A DNA stretch of 64,000 bases from Agarophyton chilense (GCA_030374765.1 JARGXX010000115.1:620001-684000), one strand, 5' to 3'; shown: positions 12,863 through 24,983, numbered from the stretch's first letter. Made by a program: numbers and translations. The notes: generated by a model not told the origin, from the letters alone.

Positions 12863-15090
12863 TCATACACTCCCCAAACCATCTCTTACCCCCTCTTCTC
12901 CTTCTTGTAGCATTGCATGATTCTCTCCTCTATGAACAGAACTTACTGCAACCTCCAGATCACATGGAAGTGGCTCAAACTCCAAATCATTCGGTCTGCA
13001 ACTCTTTACGTAACAGTCCGCAACGCATCCCAGGTGGTCCGTGAACTCGCTCATGAATAAATTTTCACGAACTGCCAAATACACAATTTTCTTCAAAGGC
13101 GTCCATAGTGCAACAGTTCCGACCCGCTCCGAATCGCCAAACACGTTCCTAGTTTCTTTCGTATTCACCCCTTTTCCTCCAGTTTCTCCCTGTGTCTTCC
13201 TTTCGCCTTCTCCCTCGCCGTCTCTAAAATCCCTTCTACGGCCAACGGAAGGCACTTTGAAGACAAATTCGTGAAAAGTATCTACAGTCTCCCACATCTT
13301 CCCATATCAAAATTCATTGCCTGCACTATAGACGTAATCCACCCATCTAGGCATCCTAACTGCACAACACTCCCATCCACATACATATACCTTTCCTCCG
13401 CTTCCCGCGACTATTGTTGCACGTTTTACCAAAGAAACTCCCTCAGCACTTACAAACTCATTCCGTTTTGGAATGACATATCATGAGGCTCATTCTCATA
13501 ATTCTTCGAACATACACGAAACCCAGGGAAATTTATCTTTTCTACTATCCTCATCCTCCAAGTCCACAATTGTTCATTCCCACCGATATCCTTCCGAATT
13601 ATCTTCTGAAGCGCCTTCTACAATAGCAACACGTACATTCTCCGCACTTAGTTGTCCTTTTCTTTTCTAGGACGCCTAGCTATCAAATTATACCCCAGTT
13701 CCAAAAACAGCTTCTCCCTCGCATTACTCTTTCGTACACCCACAGTATCGCTCAAAGACTGCTTCAGCCTATTCTACAAACACGCATCCTTCGTCAACTT
13801 CTGCACACACTCCGACTCCTTCCCCAACGACCGTACTGATGCCCATATCGGCCTTTCCAACTGCATACTCACCACATCGTACAACCACACCGCACTTCCT
13901 CCCTTCACCAACGGCGTAAACGGTTTCATCTCTCGCACTACTTCCATCGCACATATCCGAAAAATCTCTTTCCCATCCATGACCATTAAGTTTTTCTTCC
14001 CTCTCTTCTCCCACAACCCTACACTTGTTCGCCCAGTTCCTCGCCACAGGACCAGAAAGACACAGCTCCGACGTCTCACTCTTCGCATACTGAAGCACAC
14101 TGTAATATACATTCTTCGCCACCCTCATAGAACCTTTCATCCCCTTCTATCCCATGGCGCATTCTCCTACCTCTCTCCATCACATTCGACTTCCCTTTTT
14201 TGTTCGTCACCGCCTGCCGTAACGATTGTATAAGAAGTTGGTGATCTTTTACCTCCTTATTAAACCGTTGGATCTCTTCCTGGGCCAACAACAAACTCAT
14301 CTTGAAACTTTTACAATCATCCCTAGCACTATATACTTCCCCCTTCACCCTATCCATCTTCATAAGCAGTTCATCCCGTATGAAATTCGACTCCCCTACA
14401 CACCGCACTCCGCTAGTCTCTCCATTAGGGTTTTCAAACCCAATTTCCTCCTCAAAATCATCCCCCCGGTCCCGTTCCCTTCTCATACTCCCATGCTGAC
14501 CTTCTATCCAATCTTCTTCTTGTTCACCCTGGCTCTCCTACCATCGCTTGCACCCTCTCTCCGGATCCCTGTGAAACAGGATGCACGCAGTCTTCATATT
14601 CTACCGGTATCTAGATTTCGTTTTCTTTATCTGCGTGTTCTTCCACCCAATTCGTAGACCCCTCACCCCGATCCCGTGGTCGAAGAATCTATCCTATACA
14701 TCTCGTCCCCGTCATACATATCGCACTTGTAGCCGGCTCAGGGAGCTCTGAACCTCTATTTGAAAACTTCACCTTCGCTGGCACTACCTTTGTTCAAGAC
14801 GCGGATTTCATAGTTTTTGGTCTAGGCGATGCTCTCGTCGCTTTCTTCGCTTCTTGCACGGTCCGTCGCGTAATCTTCGGCAGCTCGATCATGTTTTCTA
14901 TAGCAGATACGCCCGTAGAATCTGATACGAAATCCTAGTGCCTTCTCTTTCCATACCCATCCTCCCTACGATTCGATGGGGCCTTCTCCGACGGCTTCCC
15001 GCGCTCCACATGAGTAGCCTCCGCAGAATCCCTGCGCGCCGGCTTCGGCTTCGGGGTCGGCTTCTCCTTCACCTTCGACTTCAGACGGTA
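12863..15090 (-). pseudogene. Transposon ORF B: charged protein with a coiled coil
   Basis: The gene reads leftward and ends 62 bp from the end of the transposase gene, so the two converge. It begins near 15,090 with a Lys/Pro-rich low-complexity stretch (KEKPTPKPKPARRDSAE), followed by IENMIELPKITRRTVQEAKKATRAS. At 14,486-14,076 there is a clear heptad coiled coil (FIRDELLMKMDRVKGEVYSA, then LLLAQEEIQRFNKEVKDHQL). The C-terminal part (13,297-12,863) is an open frame of 144 codons with no family I know. Several stops and frameshifts separate the pieces. The minus strand is purine-rich here, as expected for coding of a charged protein. Function unknown; accessory proteins in CMC elements often help the transposase bind DNA, but that is only analogy. 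Confidence 0.5.
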
Positions 15091-15596
15091 TGAGAGAAAG
15101 AGGGAGGAACATGAAAAAGAAGAGAGAAACCAGGCGGAGAAGGAGACGGAGAGTGTGGATGGTGGGAAGGGAGAGAAAGGGCCTTGCGACAGTTTCGGCT
15201 GGAGAAACTAAGAACCGTGGGGTGGAAGCTCGATTTCGTAGTTTCCAAAGATTTGGGAGTTATATTTTCATCTCTAACTGTGCTGCCCGCAACGCCCTTA
15301 AAGCACAAAACACCCAATACGGTTTTAATAGGATTGATGTGAATATCACCTGCTTAGAAGGATCGACACGACGCGGAAGAGTACTGTATGTCTCGCGAGA
15401 GTTGTACAGCGGTTCATTAGAATCCGACCGGGGTTTTTCGCGCGCGCTGGGAGTTTCCCGACCGTTAGCGCGTTGCGAACAGACAGTGCCCTTCCTTGTC
15501 AAAATGCGACGAGGTGACCTAAGGCGAACCCGGAAGTCAAAGGGTAATCCTACTGGAAGGAACCAAGGCGCCCTGAGGAAAGCAGAACGCCACGAG

Positions 15597-18500
15597 ATGG
15601 TGATAACGAGAAGCAATGCGAATGGGGGGAGTGAAACGAGTCCGGCGCCAAAGCCTGAAGCGCAAGGGAATCATCTGGTGCAGGGACCGAGTGGGTCAAA
15701 GAAAACGGTTGGTATAGTGGTGTTGATGTCGGTGATTCTCCCACCTGGGAGCTTAGTGCTGCAGCGATATTTACACTTTCATAGTATACAGATAAAGTCG
15801 AGTCAGGATATGGTGGCAATATAAAAGGCCAATATTATAAACGAGAAGGGGTTGAAGTACATGTACCTCTTTTTTGGTCTCGATCCTGATGCTCTGCCGA
15901 AAACGCTGGGGGATATGTACGACAAGAACCTTTACGCTTGGGACGCAAATTTCATAGGGCCGCTTGCTCTACCTGTAGCAACCGCAAAGACCACCGCTAC
16001 CCCCAACCCCATCCATCCCGAAAGCGAAGACAGCCCCGAAGCCGAGTCCAACGCCGAAGAAAACGCCGAATCCGAAGGGGAGGTCAGAGACGTTGAGAAC
16101 CATTTTCAGCCTCAGTGATGATGATGATCAGGAGAAGATCAGGCCAGTGGTACGTTTAGCAACGTGAAAACTCGGACGAAGCATGGGAACCCTAAAAACG
16201 TAACTCTAAACGCAACCAAGGGGAACCAAGTCATTGCACCGAATAGTGCGGCGACGGGCGGTGCCGAGAATATTGCGACACCTTCGAAGCCTGCTGCTAA
16301 GGGTGGTGAGGGGAATGTGCAGGTGTTGAAGACGCCGGAGACTGTTCAGTCAGAAACTAAGGCTTTTATGTGGGCGTCGGCATCGATCTGATTCACCCCC
16401 CAGAGGTAACGGTGAAGGCTGTTTGTGAACCCCATGTACTGAAATTGTTGAATTCTGTACGAGGCAGCGGATTCCTGGGAGAGGCGGGTACCTTGAGCAT
16501 TTCTGTGGCTAAATCCGATAAGCCGATGAGCTAATGGGTGATGGACAATGTATGTGGGTGACATCCTTGCCCATTGATGGCCTTCATCGACACCTTGCTT
16601 TCAACGGCCTGAAGCCAACGCTACGAGACATTACGGATGTGTGCAGGAAGCCAAATTTGTCGTAGTGGAGACTAAAGAATGGGCGTATGATTACGATGAG
16701 GGAGACTCTGGCAATTGAGAATGCTTTGAACAACACGATGGAATTTGGGAAGAAAATGTCGTTTGCCGACAAGTTTCACAATGTAGTATCGATAGTGAAA
16801 ATGATTGCCCAGTTGGAGAAGATAGAAATGTCGTTCATTACCGTCAGTTCTCTTGCCGGGGCTCTAAAGATGAGTCGTGTAGTGAGAGACTACACCATCC
16901 GCCCTTTGACTCGTTTCGCAGAGCTTGGTTTGGAATTCGCAAGGACGGATGGGCTTTTGGAGTATGTGGAAGACGTTTGTTTGAAGTATGGGGAGCTGGG
17001 GTTGACCCACTTATCGAGCGATATATTCCGACACATGAAAGGTGATGGAACGTACTTTTCGTTGGAAACCCTGAGGGAGTATCTGGAAAGGAAGAGGAAT
17101 GCGAGGAGTGCGATGGGAAGGTTTGAGGGCATAAGAAGAAGGTCTCTCTATGACTGCCTTTAACAGATGTTGTAAAGTCTGTGCGGAGCTGGTGGGTCTG
17201 AAGAACAAGACGTTGGAGGAGATGTTTGAGAAGCCAGTGCAGGTGACAAAAGTGTCAATCCTCCCGTTACGGGAGTTTGTGGGTCGGAACATGGCTCAGT
17301 TGGAGGTGGTGGCGACGACGAAGGCGATGTGGGCTGGAAAAATCTCGAACACGTTGAAGCTTGTGCAAGCGAAGCTCAACAAGCAGTTCAAAGTTGAGCT
17401 TAGTGGTACCAGGCCCACCAATGCTGCGACCCAAGCGCCGAGCGCAGCTGAGGCTGCTGCCCTCTCTGGAGGAGAAAGACCCGCCAGGAAAAGTGCAAGA
17501 AAGAAGAAGGCTAAGAAGATAGCTGCAGAAAACGATGATGAGAATGAAGAAGAAGACGATGTGCATGTTCCGCGGAGCGCTCGGAGGAAGCGTGTGGAGA
17601 AGGGGGGATGTGGACAGGTTTTGAAGAAGGCGAGGCTGGAGGACCCTGTTGCGGAGTATGTGATAAGCCAGTTCCGGACGATAGGATCTCGTGGTATGCG
17701 GCTGTTATTCAGAAGCAAGGATATCACCCTCCTGAGTGATTCGGAGCACGACGAAGAGAGCGGCAATTTTGGGGCGTTTAATGAACTTTTTCCGGCGGTC
17801 TTGGAGCCTGAACTGGAGTAGGCGAAATAAGTAGTGGTGAAAGGGGGGAAGTCGTGGCTTGCATATGCGACGCAGTTGGCGAGCAGGCGGCCGGAGGGCA
17901 TTGAAGAGGAGATTAAGGACATGTATTCGTGGATGGATATGGTGCATTTGCGAATGGAGCACCGTGGCCATCTGCTGAGACCAAAGACATGAGAGCTGTT
18001 CATCGTGTGGTATTCTGCCATGCGCCGTACGAGAAGCAGAGGGCGGCGGTAATTAAGGAGGGAGCGGTGGAAAAGAAAGAGGAGGAGAGATTATGGAAGG
18101 GGGCGACGACTGAAGATTATTATTCTTTCGTGTACTTTGCGAGGATGCCAAAGGATGTGAAAGAGCCCAGGCTCTGTAGGCTGGAAGGGTTTGCGACGTA
18201 TTCAGGAATTGTGGAGAAACTGGCGGAGATGAGCGAACAGATGGATGGGGATGTAAGTATAGGAATGCTGGAGTTCTTTGAGACCAGCTTCAGGAAGCAA
18301 GATGGGTTTCGGAAGCCAGAGAACCAGACGACATGGACTGCTGTCATTTGTGCCGGGGAAGAGCAGGATCCGTCTGATAGGAGCAGGGGGCTCGGAAGGT
18401 ATATGACGACGAGTAGGGGGACAGTTGATGAGATGGAGTAGAACGCGAATAGGCATGTGTGGGTGAAAAAGCGTGCGATGTTGGATGCACGAATGAGACA

Positions 18501-19146
18501 GATATGTGTGTGCCTTGGTTTGGAAGAAAACCGAGTGGCGGTGAAAAAGATGTACGGTCCGACTACTGGAGGAAGGGTGTTGTGTACGGGGAAGGGATGT
18601 CCCGGGCCTAAGCTAAATACTGACTTTCAGAAGCTGACCGATGATGAGAAGATGTAGGGGAAGACCCCGGGCTATTTCATGTTAGCGTCTGGGAAGTATT
18701 CGTTTCCATTGTGGGTGTGTGAAAGATCGCATACCCATTATGTGACGAGCAATGCTGAGTTAGAGTGGTTGGAGCAGGGGGTGTATGTGAGGAAGTTCAC
18801 GATACCGCCAATGTCGATATTTATTGGGAGGGAGGATGTGTTCTATGCTGAAACGGGCAGTTCGGAAGGTTGTATGCCGGATAAAGAGCTGTTCCGGTAC
18901 CATATGTACGTGGTTCCGGATAACTACAGCGGGCCTGATGGGGTGCACCTGGAGACAAGATTTAAGCCAAGGTTTAGAGAGGACTGTGCTTTGCTGGGGG
19001 AGAAGGGGGTGGATGAAGGGGATGCAGACGTGGCAAGGGATGTTGAAGAGGGGGTGGTTAAGGTGATATCGGGGGGAGAGGTGGAGGGAGATCACAATGA
19101 TGAGAGCTATGAACCTTCGAAGGGGGAAAATGCGGTGGAGGATTAA
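15597..19146 (+). pseudogene. Transposon ORF C: long charged protein with possible beta-helix C-terminus
   Basis: The likely start is the ATG at 15,597 (MVITRSNANGG). Coding remains continue through several frames: a Glu/Ser-rich stretch near 16,010-16,110, a Thr/Ala/Lys-rich stretch at 16,160-16,380, a helical region at 16,690-17,160 (FHNVVSIVKMIAQLEKIEMS) and a basic nuclear-localisation-like run (RKSARKKKAKK) followed by an acidic run near 17,480-17,560. The last block, 18,679-19,146, contains IPPMSIFIGREDVFYAETG, then FRYHMYVVP and DGVHLE. This spacing of a proline-flanked strand, a polar turn and R-x-H resembles the second half of a double-stranded beta-helix (cupin or 2-oxoglutarate oxygenase type), though the histidine expected at the metal site appears as Tyr. 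Stops and frameshifts break the gene. Function unknown. Confidence 0.45.
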
Positions 19147-19247
19147 GAAGAAAACTGAGTGGTTAAATGGGGCGTGTTTTTATTTGGTTTTATCTTTTTC
19201 GAAGAGAATGAACGTTTGTTAAGGTGGAATTGCAATTCCTACTGCTA

Positions 19248-20300
19248 TTAGAAGGGAAGGAGGTCGCTGGTTCTTAGTCTTGGGTACTCACTGATTGCGG
19301 AGATGTAGCACTTGAATTTGTATTTGTGTTCGTAGTTGATGGCGGCGGAGGAGATGAGAAGGGTGATGAAGAGGTAGTTGGTAAGTACTGGAGGGACGGC
19401 TGTGAGGGAGGTGAAGGAAGAGTGGGTCGAATATCTGAGGAGGAAGTGAGCTAAGAACACGAGAACAACTCTACAGAGGAATGTTTGAATGGAGAAGACG
19501 ATGTCGTCGAGGAGAAGAGCAAGACGCAAAGACTTGGGAAGGTGATTTAGATGAAATAGAGAATGCCGTGAGGGTGGGGGGGTGTTGGGGAGGGGAAAGA
19601 GGATGTGGAAAGGATTTTCGGCGTGGCAAAACATTAAGAGTCTGTCTACGGAGTAGGCTGTGAGGGCGAAGAGTACACCGCCGGGGAAGAATGAAATTGA
19701 GGCGGTCTTGATGGAAGAGAGGAGGGAGGGTTGGGGAGGGAAAAATTGGTATGCCAAAGAGATGGAGGCGTTGAGGGCGATGAGGCCACCTAGGGCAAGT
19801 CTTGTGATTTTGGGTGCCAGAGTGCGCAGTCCTCCGGAGTGAAGATTTGAGTTGATGGGAGTGATGGCTACGGATCCATGGGAAGTGTTATGGAGGTCGA
19901 AAGCGAAGTCGAACAGGAGGATGTGAAACAATGTTTTGATGATGCTGTAAGGGATAGTGAAATCTCTTCCTCTTTCGCAGGAGGTGTGAACGATAAGAAG
20001 GTAGTAGGTGAGAATAGGTTTGACAATGCCGTAGAGTGTTCTTACAGCAAATGAGAGTAGGAGTTCGAAGGAGAGGAGAAAAGTAAGAGTAAATACGTGA
20101 GAAAGGGTTCGGGAGATGGGACGTGCAGAAGGGATGCATTTGAAGAGATGCTGAAGGGAAGGGAGGAGAGAGAGGAAAACAGTGTTGTCTAGGGGGCGGT
20201 GATGGTAAGAATTTGTGAAGAGAGCGCTTACTATGTCGTTGAGTTCAGTGAATAGTTGTTTTGTGATGAGTACTGCACCACCTCGCACTTGGGCGGACAT
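19248..20300 (-). CDS. Intact multipass membrane protein inside the transposon
   Basis: A complete frame of 350 codons starts at an ATG (MSAQVRGGAVLITK) and ends 101 bp from the end of ORF C, so it converges with that gene. It has about six hydrophobic segments, including LTFLLSFELLLSFAV, TLFHILLFDFAF, LALGGLIALNASISLAYQFF, FPGGVLFALTAY, FLCRVVLVFLAHFLL and YLFITLLISSAA. The loops are short and rich in His, Arg and Ser. I recognise no family. Its frame is open over 1 kb while every neighbouring gene of the transposon is broken. It may be a late cargo, or a pyrimidine-rich strand that stays open by composition alone; the plus strand here gives only short, interrupted frames. Confidence 0.45.
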   Translation of the reverse strand: MSAQVRGGAVLITKQLFTELNDIVSALFTNSYHHRPLDNTVFLSLLPSLQHLFKCIPSARPISRTLSHVFTLTFLLSFELLLSFAVRTLYGIVKPILTYYLLIVHTSCERGRDFTIPYSIIKTLFHILLFDFAFDLHNTSHGSVAITPINSNLHSGGLRTLAPKITRLALGGLIALNASISLAYQFFPPQPSLLSSIKTASISFFPGGVLFALTAYSVDRLLMFCHAENPFHILFPLPNTPPPSRHSLFHLNHLPKSLRLALLLDDIVFSIQTFLCRVVLVFLAHFLLRYSTHSSFTSLTAVPPVLTNYLFITLLISSAAINYEHKYKFKCYISAISEYPRLRTSDLLPF

Positions 20301-20380
20301 GGTATCTCTAGAGGACTCGATTTCTAAGGATTAGGTGTAGGTAAAAAGAATTCTGTCTGGGATTAGCGGAGGCAAAGTTG

Positions 20381-20860
20381 AGGGATATGGAGAAGAGAGT
20401 GGTTCAGTTGGAAGGTAAGGGTCGAGGTGGTGGAGCGCCTCGGGGGTCTTCTGTGACGCAGAAGTTCAGGGTTGTGAAGGTTGGAAAGCCTAGAGCGTGT
20501 CTCGGGAATGAGGAAAATGTCTAGAAGGTGGAGGCAACGCAGGAGGTGGACAAGACGAAAGGGAGAGTTGGAAAGAAGAGGCCGATTGTGGCGAGCGATA
20601 TGGAGGTGGAGCAAAGGAAGGTGAAGTTGAAAGTAAGGGAGAAGAAGGGGGAGGAGAGATAGGGGAGGGTTGGTGGCTTTAGGACTTTGGGGGCTGCAGT
20701 GAGTGAGGTGGCGAGGATTCTAGCGGAGCAAGAGATGAAGAGATGGGATGCTTTGGAGCGGAAGGACGCACGTGGTGGGGGTGGAGATGTGAAAGAGGAA
20801 TGGGATAGGTTTCCGGAAAACTTCTGTGCGCTGACGTTCCTGGGGACGGAAGCGTAGCCG
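20381..20860 (+). pseudogene. Transposon ORF E: short charged protein remnant
   Basis: Plus-strand remains read LRDMEKRVVQLEGKGR, then VGKKRPIVASDMEVEQRK, then AAVSEVARILAEQEMKRWDA and end FPENFCALTFLGTEA. Two in-frame stops interrupt them. The segment is rich in Lys, Glu and Arg with helical, coiled-coil character. It is divergent from the membrane-protein ORF, with starts about 80 bp apart. No family is recognised; it may be the start of a gene cut off at the transposon end near 20,930. Confidence 0.35.
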
Positions 20861-22081
20861 CCACTGGTCGGGGAGTGCTTCTGAGGAGGAGAAATGGTGG
20901 GGATCGTACGTCGATGGTGGGTTTATTGAAAGGTTAATTGGTGTTTGGTAAAGAGAAGAAATCTAGCGTTTCACTTCCATCGAAAGAGGTGCAAACTAGC
21001 TATTCAGAGCACTTCCCTTCTGCATTCACCACTGCTAGTGTCTTTACGAGCACTGGCCTCATATATGAGGCCAAAATTTTAACATTTATTATTTTTGTAA
21101 ACTTTGTCAATTTCCTTAAATTTTGTGCCTAGAAGTTGTCAAGACTCCTTCTTCTCCGGCGTCAACTTCAAAGATAACGAACGATCGTCCAAAACCTGTA
21201 AACAACATCATCCTTACTTCATTCTTTCACAATTTATCAAATATGTCATCATCTATGGATCTCTGTCGTGTAGTGGGAAATAGAGTAAATACCCGCTCGC
21301 CTCTCATCACATCAGAGAGCGACTGTAAACGCTTCTTTGGCACGCAATGAAAGACGAAACTGGTCAGCAGAAGTGTTACAAAAGTGGACGTTGTTGTCAA
21401 AATTAATCGGAGATAAACTTTTGTCACTATAAACTTCGAGCTACCTGGTCGCAAGAAAGAATGCACTCTCAAACTTTTCAATTTGAAAGCCGGGGATCAT
21501 TTCACGCTTCAGAAAACTGCTCAAGAAGCCATCAATTCCAACATGGAGATAAATGGTGCTGTTATTACTAATGAAGTTTCGAACAATGAAGATCAGCATA
21601 CTTTCACGGATGGCGATGACAGTCATACAATAAATCCGTTGAGCCCTTCTACTGTGAAAAAAAAGTGACACGCAAGACAGCTTTGTGGAAGTTCATTCGA
21701 CGAAATGGAACAACAGAAAATGTATCCTTGACTCTGAATGGTCCAGTGCAAATGCATCAATGGAAAGTCACTGGACCTGTTGGAGATTTTATCTCCTCCA
21801 TTCATGCCCCCTGGCGACTTTCTTCATACGATTTCTTCATGTGGATGTTTCTTGTAGCTCATTTGAAAAAAATAGTTCGATCTACCATCTCTCGGCGGGA
21901 AGGAAAAGGCTTAAAGTAGACTACAGGAGGTGAAATTTTTAAGTTTTTCGGTTTGATGGTGTTAATGACAGGCTTTGAGTTTTCGAAAAGAAGATCAGTT
22001 TAGTCTAAAGACATGTTTTCAAAGTATATTTAATCTCCGCAGCTCGTTAAGATCATGTAACGAAAACGGTTTGAACATATG

Positions 22082-22997
22082 TGTGGAGCAAAACCCGGCG
22101 ACGGGAAGTGCTCTCAAGGTGTTCGAAGCCTTGCTCCCTGGGGGAGGCAGACTCAGAGACAGAGCCCTCCGTTCCACCCGTAGTGTGGGGTGTAACTCCC
22201 ACGGGGGATTCCGGCAGTACCGACGGAGGTGAGGGGTAGAAACCGTTGGATCGGGAATGGGTATGGGTATCCCAAAGAATGGGGGAAAATCCGGCGAAGA
22301 GGAAAAACGGGGCGAGGGTCGGGCACTAACAGGCACCGGACCCGAGAACCAGAAAAGGGGCGAAACAACAAAAGAAACACAATACAGGGGCGAAAACCTG
22401 TCCTCGAAAGGAAACACAAAAAGCACGCAACAAGTAAGCAGAACCCCCACGGGGTATCGTGCACGCAGGTCGTCTGAGCGGTCCCAAGGGGGTGGTTGCA
22501 CGGAACCCAAACGTGGGCACTCTCCAAGTGAAGTCGTGTCCCTACGCAGGCGTTGCTAACCAGAGCCCTTTCCGGGTTGTAAGGCCGAAACGATGGCGAC
22601 GAAGAACCTCTAAAGGTATCGAAGACCAACCTTGGTTACCATTTACTTTGAGCTTCGGACTGTCAGATCTCATCTCCCTAAGAAGGGCCCACTAACTAAA
22701 CTCTACAGTAGTGCACACCTGCTCAGGGCCATACACGTAGAGATCCCACTGTCAGGGCCCAAAAGTCCAACGTTCTAACAAATATCCGAAAATCGGTGCC
22801 AAAACTAAGCCACGTGTATCACGGGGCCAATCCAACCATGGGCCATCCGAATTGTCACTTCATAGGCGAACTCTAACCAGAAAACAGTGCCACCTCAGTA
22901 CACCTTAGAGGGGATCATAGTCATAACCCTCGGAGGGTTCAATCCTCATTCTATGAGTTGCATCTTCAAGTATCCCCTAACTGGGCGTTGCTCTACA
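22082..22997 (-). repeat. 3' LTR of the chromodomain gypsy element
   Basis: 916 bp, opening TGTGGAGC and closing GCTCTACA on the plus strand, so it has the usual TG...CA ends. It matches the LTR at 32,923-33,838 over its full length with about ten substitutions and no length change. The flanking ATATG repeats on the far side of the other LTR. Confidence 0.95.
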
Positions 22998-23011
22998 TCT
23001 CCCCCTCCTTA
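22998..23011 (-). other. Polypurine tract of the gypsy element
   Basis: Directly inside the 3' LTR the minus strand reads AAGGAGGGGGAGA, the expected position and composition of the plus-strand priming tract of an LTR retrotransposon. Confidence 0.8.
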
Positions 23012-23078
23012 AGACGAGGAAGAACATTCCGGACCGTGGGTGTCTCGCTTTCCGGTCACTATATATACTTCTCTCCCA

Positions 23079-24983
23079 ATGGGGTCCTTCACCACTTCTG
23101 ACAATCGCCACAAAACCGGCACATCGGTACAATTTTCTTCTACTCCTCCGACTTTCGGCGATAAGCAACTTCTGGCAACAGCAGTCTCAACCAGCCCTCT
23201 CAAGGGAATGAACCCATACGTCCTCAACCCACTCTCGGGGCCATCGGCCTCCGCGCCGGTGGACAACGAAGCTCCCCAGCAGGGTGGATATTTCTCCGGT
23301 TTGGATGCGGCTCCGTCAGGTACCGAACCTTCCGCCTCGGCGAGCAACCGACATCCTCAGGAGGATTTGGACATTAACGCGGTGGCGTGGAACTCCGCTC
23401 ATGCGATGCCCTTGGTAGCAAAATCCAGAGGTTGGATCTCAAACGAATCCTTTCGAAGGTGGAGTCCCCTTACCGATCCGGTGATATATTCCCGCGCTCC
23501 GGTGGTTCCATCTGACAGCGGTTCGCGACGATGAGCTCATCGACTCCTACGTGGAGGACGGCTTATTGCCGGGTGGCCTACCTGTCGAGGTTGTACGTTC
23601 TCCCGATTGGAGGGCGCGGGTAGCCATAGAGCCTCAGTATCTATACCGCGGTCGCGGGGAGTCCCTGTACAAGGCGCGCGCAGCGATGGCGGCTCTGGCC
23701 TACCAGCGATTGGAGAGAGGTCACGCTTTGACCATCTGGTTCCCCCGGAGTACGGGTTCCATGTCGCCTATTACCGCACGTACGGTGAGGTCTCCTACGG
23801 GGATAACCTGGCAGCCTTTCCCGAAGCCGAGTTCCGCGGACCGGGTTTTCCTCTCCGAGAAGATATGCTCCAATGGAGTCGTCCCATCCTTCGGGCTGAA
23901 TTCAGGTACCTTCAACGGCAGTTTACCCAGTATGGGTTCGATCGACGAGTGCGCTTCGAGCGCCGCTCGCGCTCCCGTTTCGGGTTCCTTGTCCCGTATC
24001 CTCACGTGAAACTGGAGCGTATCCGTAACACGGCGAAGGTTGGGCGATTCGTGCCCCTTCCAGCTTGGTGGAGTAAGGTCGAGGTCCCCCGAGGGTGCTT
24101 TGCTGAACTGCCCCCATGCATCTACTATATCGGGTCTCGTTTGATGCCCGATCCGAACTCGGTATACTGGGCCCTCGTTGCAGCCGAGTGGGCAGCCCGC
24201 GTAGCGGCGCACCTCCTCTGGGATGCTCATGACCATTTCCGTATCTGGTATATTCCTCCGATGCTACGGACCATCATGCGTCAGATCGACCTTGTCCCAG
24301 CGTTGGGGTCGGCCAGCAGCGTGCAGGACCTGTATCCAATCTTGGACGTGATCGACAACACCCAATGGGATCGAGTTCCAGTGGCAAATCAGCCCGCAGG
24401 GGAAGGATCCGCGCGAGACAAGTCTCCTGGCCGGTACGATCCGGGCTCCGGTAACTGGGTCTATTACAATACCTTCGGAGGGGTTCGCATCAGCGCGGCG
24501 CAAGCACGGGCGCTGATTGACTCGCCTCGACCGATGCCGGTGGGACACCCGACGGGGTTCATTTATACCGACGATTACGAGTACGAGCCTCCAGTAGACC
24601 TGGACGATCCAGCGTTGGATAACGACATGCCAGCTCCTAGTGGAGTACTCCCTGTGGAGCCATCTGCACCCTTCCAACCAGTGGGAACGACCTCAGCTGC
24701 GGCGGCGAATGCATCCGGTGGAGGTCCATCTGCTCCCCCCGGGTGGGGTGTGAACACCCTTGCGCAGGCGCCGGTTGCCACTCCGCAAGAGGATAGTGTG
24801 CGACAAGGCCTCGTGAACGCGGGCATTCCGATTCCCCCGGGTATGACGGATGTGAGCCAGATGTTGGCTTTCGCCTCGGCGTACCATCAGGGTCAGAATC
24901 CCAACGGTGGGGCGGGTCCCTCCTCGGGCTTTCCGTTGTTCCGCCTTCGGGCAATTGTGGAGTCCATAGCTTGGCGACAATAG
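23079..24983 (+). CDS. Antisense ORF of the young gypsy element
   Basis: An ORF region on the strand opposite to gag-pol begins at the ATG at 23,079 (MGSFTTSDN), only 82 bp inside the 3' LTR, and ends at 24,983, facing the chromodomain end. It is not entirely intact; its largest uninterrupted part covers about 23,607-24,983. Blocks include YYRTYGEVSYGDNLA, LVPYPHVKLERIRN, ALVAAEWAARVAAHLL and SGNWVYYNTFGG. The C-terminal third is rich in Pro, Gly and Ala. I recognise no domain. The LTR would have to supply an antisense promoter. A similarly placed ORF with similar blocks accompanies the old gypsy remnant at 5,730. Antisense ORFs have been reported in some plant Ty3/gypsy lineages; I cannot tell whether this one is related. 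Confidence 0.6.

Larger units (their letters stand above)
9690..20935 (+). mobile_element. Multi-gene Plavaka-like (CMC superfamily) DNA transposon relic
   Basis: This block of about 11.2 kb interrupts the old gypsy pol on its left and abuts hAT/PiggyBac remains on its right. It has a distinctive base composition, with strongly pyrimidine-rich or purine-rich strands that switch with the coding strand. Gene order is transposase (+, 9,811-12,801), coiled-coil gene (-, 15,090-12,863), long charged gene (+, 15,597-19,146), membrane-protein ORF (-, 20,300-19,248) and a charged ORF (+, 20,381-20,860). Most frames are broken by stops and frameshifts; the membrane-protein ORF is whole. I could not identify terminal inverted repeats or a target duplication, so the ends are approximate. 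Plavaka elements were named from fungi and belong to the wider CACTA/CMC group; assignment here rests on the transposase. Part of a related element starts near 62,900. Confidence 0.7.

Noticed and set aside
22229-22629. Overlapping open frames in the gypsy LTRs
   Set aside because: They lie wholly within the LTR, repeat at 33,070-33,470 and are open on both strands; treated as LTR sequence.
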